DNA from: QHCA01 sp003244095
GTDB taxonomy: Bacteria > Actinomycetota > Actinomycetes > Mycobacteriales > QHCA01
Reading direction: 5' to 3'
Assembly: GCA_038329965.1 (NCBI GenBank)
Contig: JBBQNN010000011.1
Span: 7,331 to 71,330 of the forward strand
Length of the DNA stretch: 64,000 nucleotides
Program-made: the position numbers and the translations under genes
Part shown: positions 32,309 to 40,294 of the stretch, in pieces
Layout of the letters: the number at the start of each line of letters is the position of its first letter
Numbering within the stretch: the first letter of the stretch is position 1
Notes under the pieces: model-generated
What the model was told of the DNA's origin: nothing
The model's input: the letters and a program-made list of their open reading frames with translations, nothing else
The model's database searches: none

Positions 32309-33807
32309 CCGCCGGACGGCAACTGCGGGCACTGGTGGCGCTGCGCTGGCAGATGGTCAGATCGACCCGCACCCGGCGTGGCCTGATCGTCCTCGCCGCC
32401 ACGATGCTGCTGCTGATCACCGCGGTCGCCCTGATCGGCCGGCTGCTGCCGAGCGGGCTGGCCGTCAACGCGGCCCTGCTGACACCCACCGCGTATGCCG
32501 GGTTCGCCGTGCTGGCGCTCGTCTCGCCGCTGGCAGCCGGTGGCGGCAACGAGCTGTTTCCCGCCGACCAGGTCAGCGCCTACCCGATCCGCCCGGCGAC
32601 CATGTTCCTGGCCTCGCTGGCACTGGCCCCGCTGAACCTCGCCTGGCTGTCCCAGGTGCTGCTGCTGACCGCGCTGACCGGTGGTATCACCACGAGCGCG
32701 GCGGGCATGCCGGTCGCCCTGCTCACGACATATGCCTACGTCACGCTGGTCACCGTGACGGGGCAGGCGCTGGCGTGGCTGGTCGTCGGCATTCGCCAGT
32801 CCCGCACCGGCCGTATCGGGATGTGGGCGCTCGCTGCCGCGATCGGCCTCACCGTCGGACTGGTCGTCCAGCTCGGCTACACCATCACCGTCCTCGACCG
32901 GCTTCCCACGGCGGCCGTCGCCGTCACGGTGCTCCGCGGCGGCAGCGGTGCCTACCTGCAGTGGGCAGCCGGCTTCGTCCCGTTGCTCCTCGGTACCGTG
33001 CTTGCCGCGCTTCTCGGGACCCGGGCGTGCGACTGGGCGCTGCGCCGGCCGGGAAGCGGCACGCGCCGCCTGGACCGGACGATGCGCCGCCGGAGCCCGG
33101 CCCGGTCGGCGTTCCTGGCCTTGCTGGCCACCGACCGCAGGAGCGTGTGGCGCAGCACCTCGCTGCGCCGCGGCGCCCTGGTCCTCATACTGCTGCCGGC
33201 CGCCGCGGCGTTCGGACTACAGGTCTCCTGGGACTCACTCGTCCTGCTGCCCGGGCTCGTCGCCGCCGGCAGCGCCCTGCTGTTCGGGGTCAACGCGTTC
33301 TGCCTCGACGCCTCGGGCGCCGTCTGGCTCGCGTCCCTGCCGCACCGCCCGGATCTCGCGGCGTTGGCCAAGGCGTGGATCATCGGCGAGACCTGCCTTC
33401 TGGCGATCACGGCCGTGATCCTCGGTGGGGTCCTGCGGGTCCAGGACGCCCCGACCGTCGCTCAGATCACCGCCGTGGCGGCCACGACCGTCTGCTGCAC
33501 GCTGTGGGTCTGTGCGACCTGTCTGAAGCTCTCCGTCGACCGCCCGCACCGCGCCGATCTGCGTGGGGCCCGCGACGCACCGGCTCCGCCCGGGTCCATG
33601 GCCGTCTACAGCGCGCGGCTGGCGCTGAGCACCACGCTCATCGGCCTGACGATGAGCCTGGCTGCCGCCGCGCGGGTATGGACGTTGCCGATCCTCGTGG
33701 GTTTGCCCATCCTGCTCTTGGCCGTGAGATCGCTCCTACGCAACGTGAGGAGGTACAAGAACCTTGAAATCCGTACCAGGGTCATCCAAACGGTGGCCGC
33801 CGGATAG
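32305..33807 (+). CDS. ABC transporter permease-like membrane protein
   Basis: A 500-residue polytopic protein with about 12 hydrophobic segments in two similar halves, starting MTAGRQLRALVALRWQMVRS, a common beginning for ABC-2-type permeases of actinobacteria. Its ATG overlaps the ATPase stop (ATGA), so the two form one exporter. No substrate-binding protein or conserved substrate signature is seen. The last residues RRYKNLEIRTRVIQTVAAG are basic and cytoplasmic. A 214-bp gap separates it from the Tad operon. Confidence 0.75.
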   Translation: MTAGRQLRALVALRWQMVRSTRTRRGLIVLAATMLLLITAVALIGRLLPSGLAVNAALLTPTAYAGFAVLALVSPLAAGGGNELFPADQVSAYPIRPATMFLASLALAPLNLAWLSQVLLLTALTGGITTSAAGMPVALLTTYAYVTLVTVTGQALAWLVVGIRQSRTGRIGMWALAAAIGLTVGLVVQLGYTITVLDRLPTAAVAVTVLRGGSGAYLQWAAGFVPLLLGTVLAALLGTRACDWALRRPGSGTRRLDRTMRRRSPARSAFLALLATDRRSVWRSTSLRRGALVLILLPAAAAFGLQVSWDSLVLLPGLVAAGSALLFGVNAFCLDASGAVWLASLPHRPDLAALAKAWIIGETCLLAITAVILGGVLRVQDAPTVAQITAVAATTVCCTLWVCATCLKLSVDRPHRADLRGARDAPAPPGSMAVYSARLALSTTLIGLTMSLAAAARVWTLPILVGLPILLLAVRSLLRNVRRYKNLEIRTRVIQTVAAG

Positions 33808-33864
33808 CACTAAACGCAACGGGTCGACGACGCGGTGCCATTACCACCCCAGGGCTACCCGTCT

Positions 33865-33889
33865 CGTTTACCGCGTGTCATCGTTTACC
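33865..33889. repeat. Direct repeat CGTTTACC x2 upstream of the Tad operon
   Basis: CGTTTACC occurs at 33865-33872 and 33882-33889, 17 bp apart start to start, in the 214-bp region before cpaB. Helically phased direct repeats of this kind can be operator half-sites; no protein is implied by the sequence alone. Confidence 0.35.
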
Positions 33890-34021
33890 CCTCTGCGGCA
33901 TCGCCCCTCCAGCGGCGTTGTCGAGATGGTGCTGTCCGGAGACACTTGACCGGACGGCCCAGGGGGGCGCTTCGCAGGCGGCATCATCAGGGGATCGTCA
34001 GTCGATAGGGGACATGCGCAC

Positions 34022-34786
34022 ATGGGACGTCGAGCCTTGCTCCTGCTCGTCGCGATCGTCATCGCCGCGACCGGGTCCTTCCTCGTCTACCTGTACGCGA
34101 GTAAGGCCGACGCCCGGGCTGTCCAGGGCCAGCACCCGGTCGCGGTGCTTGTCGCCCGGGGGAACATCCCGGCCGGGATGACGGGCACTGCCGCCCAGAC
34201 CGGCGGGCTCATCGTCAAGAAGACCATCGCCCGGGCCGATGCGGTGTCCACGGCGCTGGCCCCTGACAACCTCACCTCCATCAACGGCAAGGTCGCCCTG
34301 TCGAACATCTATCCCGGAGAGCAGATCCTGACCGTGCAGTTCGGCGCGGTCGGTCAGACCACCGGCGGCCTGACCCTTCCGCACGGCCTGCTTGCCGTCA
34401 GCGTGCAGCTGACCGATCCGGCGCGTGTCGCGGGCTTTGTCCGGCCGCAGAGCACCGTCGCCGTCTTCGTCACCACGACCCAGCGGAGCGGGACCGGCGC
34501 GGGCGCGTCCTCCACCAAGCTCCTGATCGATAGGGCGCTGGTCGTGGCCGTCGGCACCTCGGTGGGTGACTCGCCCAACGGCACGGCGAGCAAGGCGGTC
34601 GCCGCAGGCGACCAGGCGCAGATGGCGATGACCCTTGCGCTGAGTCAGACGGATGTCCAGAGGCTGATTTTCGCCATGCAACAGGGCAGCCTCTACTTTG
34701 CCCTCCTGTCGCCCGATTCGACGGTCACGCCGACCGACCCCGGTGTCAGCGCCGGAAACCTGTTCCCACCGAGAGGCACAGGATGA
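34022..34786 (+). CDS. cpaB: Flp pilus assembly protein CpaB/RcpC-like (SAF domain)
   Basis: A 254-residue periplasm-facing protein with an N-terminal membrane anchor (ALLLLVAIVIAATGSFLVYL, from residue 5) and an SAF domain of the CpaB type: PVAVLVARGNIPAGMTGTAA followed by the IYPGEQILTVQFG and VAVSVQLTDPARVAGFVRPQ segments. In Tad systems CpaB/RcpC helps assemble the pilus at the envelope. A TAGGGGAC Shine-Dalgarno-like stretch lies upstream. It is the first gene of the 34.0-41.8 kb operon, coupled by ATGA to the next gene. Confidence 0.85.
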   Translation: MGRRALLLLVAIVIAATGSFLVYLYASKADARAVQGQHPVAVLVARGNIPAGMTGTAAQTGGLIVKKTIARADAVSTALAPDNLTSINGKVALSNIYPGEQILTVQFGAVGQTTGGLTLPHGLLAVSVQLTDPARVAGFVRPQSTVAVFVTTTQRSGTGAGASSTKLLIDRALVVAVGTSVGDSPNGTASKAVAAGDQAQMAMTLALSQTDVQRLIFAMQQGSLYFALLSPDSTVTPTDPGVSAGNLFPPRGTG

Positions 34787-35982
34787 GCTACATCTTGGAG
34801 GCCGATCCGGCCGCGGCGGACATGCTGCGGGCGACCCTGGGGATGGGCTGGCGGATCGTCGGCACGATGGAGTTGCTCCGCCGGCATCTCACCTCTGACA
34901 CCGAGGCGCACACCGTCGTCATCGGCGCGAACGTCGAGCAGGACGACGTCTTCGCCCTCGCCCAGTCCCTGCGGCTCACCCGGCCGGACCTCGGCGTGAT
35001 CCTTCTCCGGCGGAGCATCGAGACGGCCCTGCTGACGCAGGCGCTGCGCGCCGGGATCCGTGAGGTGATCGGCGAGCGTGACCTCAGCGGCATCCGCGAC
35101 GCGGCGCACCGCAGCGCCACCATCGCCCATGCCCTCCACGAGCAGGCCCACCTGGCCGCCGACGGCAACGCAACGCCGCTGGGCCGGCTGGTCACCGTCT
35201 TCGCGGCCAAGGGGGGTTGCGGCAAGACGACGCTGGCCACCAACCTGGCGGCGGCGCTCGCCGACGGCGGCCGGCGGGAGGTGTGCCTGGTCGACCTCGA
35301 CCTGGCGTTCGGCGATGTCGCCATCGCCCTGCAACTGTTCCCGACACACACGATCGCCGACGCCGTCCCCCTGTCGGACAATCTCGACGAGACCGGGATG
35401 GTCGGGCTCATCACCCCGCACTCGCCGGGGCTGTTCACCCTGGTGGCGCCGCTGGAGCCCGGGATGGCGGAGACCATCCCGGTCAAGACCATCGTGGCGG
35501 TCCTGCACCTGCTCAAGCGGATGTTCCCGTACGTCATCGTGGACACGCCGCCGGCGTTCACCGACCACGTCCTCGCAGCCTTCGACGCCAGCGACGTGCT
35601 TGCCCTCATCGCGACTCTCGACGTTCCTGCCCTGAAGAACCTCAAGCTGACGCTGGAGACGCTCGACCTGCTGAACTACCCACGGGAGAAATGGCGGGTG
35701 CTGCTCAACCGGGCCGACTCCAAGGTCGGGCTGTCGCTGGCCGACGTCGAGAACACGCTGCGCGTCCCGATCTCCGCGCAGATCCCGTCCTCCCGCGACG
35801 TGCCCGCATCGGTCAATCGCGGCGTCCCCCTCGTCCTCGACGCACCGGGACACGCGGTCAGCTCGGCGATCCGGGACTTCGGGCTGCGGCATGTCGTGGG
35901 CACGGCCGAGCGTTCGCCGGCCATCCATCGCCACCCCCGCACCGATGGGCGCGGCATGTTCCGCAGGAAGGCCAAGACATGA
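34783..35982 (+). CDS. cpaE: TadZ/CpaE-like pilus localisation ATPase
   Basis: A 399-residue MinD/ParA-type ATPase that positions the Tad machinery. The N-terminal receiver-like domain (about 1-125) lacks the acidic pocket and phosphoacceptor, as in other CpaE/TadZ proteins. The ATPase domain has the deviant Walker A KGGCGKTT (143-150, preceded by VFAAK), the switch region CLVDLDLAFGDVAIAL and VIVDTPPAF. The C-terminal tail is basic (RRKAKT). ATGA overlaps on both sides tie it to cpaB and tadA. Confidence 0.88.
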   Translation: MSYILEADPAAADMLRATLGMGWRIVGTMELLRRHLTSDTEAHTVVIGANVEQDDVFALAQSLRLTRPDLGVILLRRSIETALLTQALRAGIREVIGERDLSGIRDAAHRSATIAHALHEQAHLAADGNATPLGRLVTVFAAKGGCGKTTLATNLAAALADGGRREVCLVDLDLAFGDVAIALQLFPTHTIADAVPLSDNLDETGMVGLITPHSPGLFTLVAPLEPGMAETIPVKTIVAVLHLLKRMFPYVIVDTPPAFTDHVLAAFDASDVLALIATLDVPALKNLKLTLETLDLLNYPREKWRVLLNRADSKVGLSLADVENTLRVPISAQIPSSRDVPASVNRGVPLVLDAPGHAVSSAIRDFGLRHVVGTAERSPAIHRHPRTDGRGMFRRKAKT

Positions 35983-37367
35983 CGCTCGCCGACCGCCTTG
36001 CCGAGGCCCGCCGTAGCAAGATCAGCTCGTCTTCCTCGGGTGCGGCCCTGTCGACGACGTCACGGCAGCGACCGCGGCGCATGGTCGACCCCTTCGCCGA
36101 TGTGAAGCGCACGGTGCACCAGGAGCTCCTGGAGACCCTCGGACCGAAGCTGTACGACGCCGACATGACGCAGAGCGAGCTTGAGCAGAAGGTACGGCAG
36201 ACCCTGCAGCAGGTCCTCGCCGCCGAGGAGACCCCGCTCACCAACGCCGACCGGGGCCGGATCGCGGCCGAGGTCGCCGACGACATCCTCGGGTACGGCC
36301 CCCTCGAGCCCTTCCTGCGCGACCCTGAGATCACCGAGGTGATGGTCAACGGGTTCGACACGATCTACGCCGAGCGGTACGGCCGGCTGGAGATCGTCGA
36401 TGCCGGATTCGCCGACGAGGCACACCTGCGCCGGACGATCGACAAGATCGTGGCCCGGGTCGGCCGACGCGTCGACGAGTCGAGCCCGATGGTCGACGCC
36501 CGGCTGCCCGACGGCAGCCGGATCAACGCAGTGGTGCCGCCGCTGGCCCTGGACGGCTCGCTGCTGACGATCCGCAAGTTCTCCGCCGACCCGTACCAGA
36601 TCGCCGACCTCGTCGCCTTCGGCACCCTGACCCGCTCGGTCGCCGACTTCCTCGAAGCGTGCGTCCGCGGCCGGCTCAACGTCCTGATCAGCGGCGGCGC
36701 GGGAGCGGGCAAGACGACGACGCTGAACGTGATGTCGTCGTTCATCCCCGCCGACGAGCGCATCGTCACCATCGAGGACGCCGCCGAGCTGCAACTGCGC
36801 CAGTCCCACGTGCTGCGGCTGGAGTCCCGGCCGCGCAACATCGAGGGCAAGGGCGAGGTGACCATCCGCGACCTGGTGCGCAACTCCCTGCGCATGCGGC
36901 CCGACCGGATCGTCGTCGGAGAGGTCCGCGACGCTGCCGCCCTGGACATGCTGCAGGCCATGAACACCGGCCATGACGGCTCCATCTGCACCGTGCACGC
37001 GAACTCGCCGCGCGACGCGCTCGCCCGCGTCGAGACGATGGTGCTGATGGCCGGGGTCGACCTGCCGATGCGGGCGATCCGGGAGCAGATGGCCAGCGCC
37101 TTCGACCTCATCGTGCACCAGACGCGGTTCCGCGACGGGAGCCGGCGCCTCACGCACCTCACCGAGGTGGCCGGCATGGAGGGCGACAAGGTGACGATGC
37201 AGGACCTGTTCCTGTTCGACCACGGCATGGGCTTCGACGAGAACGCCCGGGCCCTCGGCAGCCTGAAGTCCACCGGGCTGCGCCCCAGGTTCCTCGAAAA
37301 GCTCTACGCGGCCGGGGTCCAGGTCGACCCGATCACCTTCGCCTTCGAAAGGTTCGCGAGTCCGTGA
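35979..37367 (+). CDS. tadA: TadA/CpaF secretion ATPase
   Basis: Hexameric ATPase that powers Flp pilus polymerisation. The 462-residue product has the N-terminal helical domain with YGPLEPFLRDPEITEVMVNG, Walker A GGAGAGKTTT with Lys245, the Asp box TIEDAAELQLRQSHVLRLE, Walker B RMRPDRIVVGEVRD and the His box NTGHDGSICTVHANSP, all intact. The ATG at 35979 was chosen because it overlaps the cpaE stop; the long upstream open frame is shadow of cpaE. Both ends overlap their neighbours by 4 nt. Confidence 0.93.
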   Translation: MTLADRLAEARRSKISSSSSGAALSTTSRQRPRRMVDPFADVKRTVHQELLETLGPKLYDADMTQSELEQKVRQTLQQVLAAEETPLTNADRGRIAAEVADDILGYGPLEPFLRDPEITEVMVNGFDTIYAERYGRLEIVDAGFADEAHLRRTIDKIVARVGRRVDESSPMVDARLPDGSRINAVVPPLALDGSLLTIRKFSADPYQIADLVAFGTLTRSVADFLEACVRGRLNVLISGGAGAGKTTTLNVMSSFIPADERIVTIEDAAELQLRQSHVLRLESRPRNIEGKGEVTIRDLVRNSLRMRPDRIVVGEVRDAAALDMLQAMNTGHDGSICTVHANSPRDALARVETMVLMAGVDLPMRAIREQMASAFDLIVHQTRFRDGSRRLTHLTEVAGMEGDKVTMQDLFLFDHGMGFDENARALGSLKSTGLRPRFLEKLYAAGVQVDPITFAFERFASP

Positions 37368-39343
37368 GATCCGCGCTGCGTGGTATCGCCGTCACCGCGC
37401 TGTGCGCCGTGACGTGGCTCTCGGCCGTCGCACCGGCGACGGCAGCGACGGCAGCGACGGCGACGGCGGGCCGGATCAAGAGCATCGGGTACGGCGACGG
37501 CCAGTTGAAGGTGAACTTCGGAGTCAACGGCGGCACGTCCGGTGCGAAGTTCGACGTCGGCTCCATCGGCCTGAGCCTCGACGGCCGTGCGCTCAAGCCC
37601 GCAGTCACCGACGCAAACGGCGGCCGGTCGCCGGCCAAGCGCACGGTGGTGCTGGTGATCGATACCAGCCGCAGCATGCTCGGGTCCAAACTGGACGGCG
37701 CCAAGCAGGCAGCCGAGGACTTCCTGAACGCGGTGCCGGCTGACGTGCAGGTCGGCCTCGTGGCCTTCTCGGACAAGGCCGTCGTCAAGCAGCAACTGAC
37801 CCCGGAGCACCCCCTGGTGGGTCTCGCGGTGCAGCAGTTGCAGGCCGAGGGTGGCACTGCCCTCTACGACGGCGTACAAGAGGGTCTCAAGCTCCTCGGC
37901 TCCACCGGCATCCGCCTCCTGGTCGTCCTGAGCGACGGGGACGACTCGGGCAGCACCATCAGGCCGGCGATCCTGTTGGCAAGGGCGAAGACCTCGAAGA
38001 CCACGATCGACGCGATCGGCTTCCAGGCGAATACGCAGCGAAGCCGCGACCACCTCCAAGAGATCGCACAGGCTGGTGATGGCCAGCTGATCCAGGCCGC
38101 AGCGGCTGACGACCTCCCGACGCTATTCAAGGACGAAGCGACGACGCTTTCCAATCAGGTCGTCATCTCGGCCGAGGTCCCGCCTGAGCTGGCCAACCAT
38201 CAAGTCACGGTCCTGGTCACCGGCAGTTACGGCGCCACCGCGGTGCGGGACTCTGCCGAATACGTGATCGGCGCGGCCAAGGCACCGTCGCGGTCGCCCT
38301 CCTCGGCACCGGCCGCGGGGCTCAAGCCGGTCGACGATGCGGCGGCGAGGTTGGCCACCAAGGATGTCTTCTACGTGGCCACCGGGGCGATCTTCCTCGG
38401 GCTCCTGGTGCTGCTGGCGTTGCTGTTGCGCAGGCCGCCCGACAGCACCGATGCCCCGATCCGCCGCCGGCTGTCGATCTACACGCTGTCGGGCCGAGCC
38501 GCCCAGGAGGCCACCCAGGAGACCAGCGTGCTGGGCGGCAACGCCCTGTCCCGTACCGCGGTCGACTTTGCCGGGCGGGTGGTGCGCCAACGGAACTTCG
38601 AGACCAACCTGGCCCGCCGGCTGGAGGCGGCCGGCGTCCCCCTCAAGCCGGCCGAGTGGCTCCTGATCCATCTCGGCGTCGCCGTCGGGGTCCCGCTTCT
38701 CGCCCTGCTGCTGACCGGCGGTGACCTCCTGATCTGCGTCATCGGCCTGGTCGTGGGCGTACTCCTGCCGTTGGCCTATCTCAGCTTCAAGGAGGGCAAG
38801 CGCACCGCGGCCTTCCTCAACCAGCTGCCAGACACCCTCCAACTCGTCGCCGGCAGCCTCTCTGCGGGCTACTCGCTGCCGCAGGCCATCGACAGCGTGG
38901 TGCGCGAGGGCGCGGAGCCGATAGCCGGGGAGTTCCGGCGCGCGCTGATCGACGCCCGCCTCGGCGTACCCCTGGAGGACTCGCTGGAGGCCGTTGCCGA
39001 GCGAATGAAGAGCAAGGACTTCACCTGGATCGTGATGGCGGTGCGCATCCAGCGTGAGGTGGGCGGCAATCTCGCCGAGGTCCTCACCACGGTGGCCGCC
39101 ACGCTGCGCGATCGCGACCGCATCCGCCGGCAGGTCAGTGCGCTCTCGGCCGAGGGCCGGCTGTCAGCGGCGATCCTGTTCAGCCTGCCCGTGGTGTTCG
39201 CGATGTACCTGCTGCTCGTCCGCCGGGCGTACATCCGCGTGCTCTACACCGATCCGCTGGGCATCGCGATGCTCGTCGTGATGCTGATCCTGTTGGGCGT
39301 CGGCGGGCTCTGGCTCCGTGCGGTCGTCCGGGTGGAGGTCTGA
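37364..39343 (+). CDS. tadB: TadB fused to an N-terminal von Willebrand factor A domain
   Basis: A 659-residue two-part protein. Residues 1-28 are a signal peptide. A VWA domain (about 93-265) has a complete MIDAS metal site: Asp100-x-Ser102-x-Ser104 in VIDTSRSM, Thr165 in GGTALYDG and Asp191 in LSDGDDS. A membrane helix (about 335-355) leads to a typical TadB platform (about 360-659): two helices at about 432-477, the T2SSF domain with LNQLPDTLQLVAGSLSAGYSL, and two C-terminal helices. The membrane topology would put the VWA domain outside and the T2SSF domain inside. TadB proteins are usually about 300 residues, so the VWA part is an addition. No frameshift or internal start is needed to read it as one protein. 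Confidence 0.88.
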   Translation: MRSALRGIAVTALCAVTWLSAVAPATAATAATATAGRIKSIGYGDGQLKVNFGVNGGTSGAKFDVGSIGLSLDGRALKPAVTDANGGRSPAKRTVVLVIDTSRSMLGSKLDGAKQAAEDFLNAVPADVQVGLVAFSDKAVVKQQLTPEHPLVGLAVQQLQAEGGTALYDGVQEGLKLLGSTGIRLLVVLSDGDDSGSTIRPAILLARAKTSKTTIDAIGFQANTQRSRDHLQEIAQAGDGQLIQAAAADDLPTLFKDEATTLSNQVVISAEVPPELANHQVTVLVTGSYGATAVRDSAEYVIGAAKAPSRSPSSAPAAGLKPVDDAAARLATKDVFYVATGAIFLGLLVLLALLLRRPPDSTDAPIRRRLSIYTLSGRAAQEATQETSVLGGNALSRTAVDFAGRVVRQRNFETNLARRLEAAGVPLKPAEWLLIHLGVAVGVPLLALLLTGGDLLICVIGLVVGVLLPLAYLSFKEGKRTAAFLNQLPDTLQLVAGSLSAGYSLPQAIDSVVREGAEPIAGEFRRALIDARLGVPLEDSLEAVAERMKSKDFTWIVMAVRIQREVGGNLAEVLTTVAATLRDRDRIRRQVSALSAEGRLSAAILFSLPVVFAMYLLLVRRAYIRVLYTDPLGIAMLVVMLILLGVGGLWLRAVVRVEV

Positions 39344-39346
39344 GGC

Positions 39347-40294
39347 ATGACTACCGCCCAGACGATCCTGTACGCCGGGCTCGCCGCGATCTTCATCGCC
39401 GTGGTCCTCGTGCTCGCCGCCCTCGGCGGGGCGACCGGCAAGCGTGCTCAGGTCAGCCGTTCGCTGGCCGCCATCCGTGGCCTGGCCTCGGTGCCACCGT
39501 CCATGCGGCGCGAGGAGGACAAGACCTTCGAGGAGCGGGTACTCGGCCCCGGGATGGCTCGGTTGACCAGGATGGGCCGCCGGTTGACCCCCGCCGGCCA
39601 GACGGACAGGTACCGGCGCAAGCTCGAGAACGCCGGCAGCCCTCTGCGGTGGGACACCGATCGGGTCCTGGGCGTCAAGATGCTGGGTCTGGTCGGCGGA
39701 GCGGCATTGCTGCTCCTGCTGGCCGTGGCCCTGTCCGGCGGCATCCTCGCCATCGTGGCGGTGACGGCCGTCGGTGGTGCCACCGGGTTCTTCGCCGTCG
39801 ACCTGTGGCTGTACCAGAAGGGCTACAACAGGCGCGAGCGCATGCAGCGCGAGTTACCGGACGCGCTGGACCTGCTGACCATCTCGGTCGAGGCTGGCCT
39901 GGCCTTCGACTCGGCACTCTCCCAGGTCGCCCGCAACACCGAGGGGCCGCTCGCCGAGGAATTCCAGCGAGTGCTGCAAGAGATGCAGATCGGCGTAGGC
40001 CGGCCGGCCGCCATGCGGGCGCTGGCCGAGCGCACCGACCAACCGGAGTTGCGCGGGTTCGTCAGCGCGATGGTGCAGGCGGACACCTTCGGTATCCCGA
40101 TCGCCAACGTCCTGCGCATTCAAGCCTCGGAGATGCGCCTCAAGCGGAGCCAGCGGGCGGAGGAGAAGGCCCAGAAGGTCCCCGTGAAGATCCTCTTCCC
40201 GCTCATCTTCTGCATCCTGCCGGCGCTGTTCGTGGTGGTCATCGGACCCGCGGCGATCAGCATCGTTCGCACGTTCACCGGTGGCAGCCCATGA
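39347..40294 (+). CDS. tadC: TadC inner-membrane platform protein
   Basis: The second T2SSF-domain protein, 315 residues. It has an N-terminal helix (ILYAGLAAIFIAVVLVLAAL), a pair of helices near 100-145, a cytoplasmic T2SSF domain with ELPDALDLLTISVEAGLAFD and FVSAMVQADTFGIPIANVLR, and a C-terminal helix ending FVVVIGPAAISIVRTFTGG. With TadB it forms the platform on which TadA acts. It begins 3 bp after the tadB stop and overlaps the next gene by ATGA. Confidence 0.9.
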   Translation: MTTAQTILYAGLAAIFIAVVLVLAALGGATGKRAQVSRSLAAIRGLASVPPSMRREEDKTFEERVLGPGMARLTRMGRRLTPAGQTDRYRRKLENAGSPLRWDTDRVLGVKMLGLVGGAALLLLLAVALSGGILAIVAVTAVGGATGFFAVDLWLYQKGYNRRERMQRELPDALDLLTISVEAGLAFDSALSQVARNTEGPLAEEFQRVLQEMQIGVGRPAAMRALAERTDQPELRGFVSAMVQADTFGIPIANVLRIQASEMRLKRSQRAEEKAQKVPVKILFPLIFCILPALFVVVIGPAAISIVRTFTGGSP

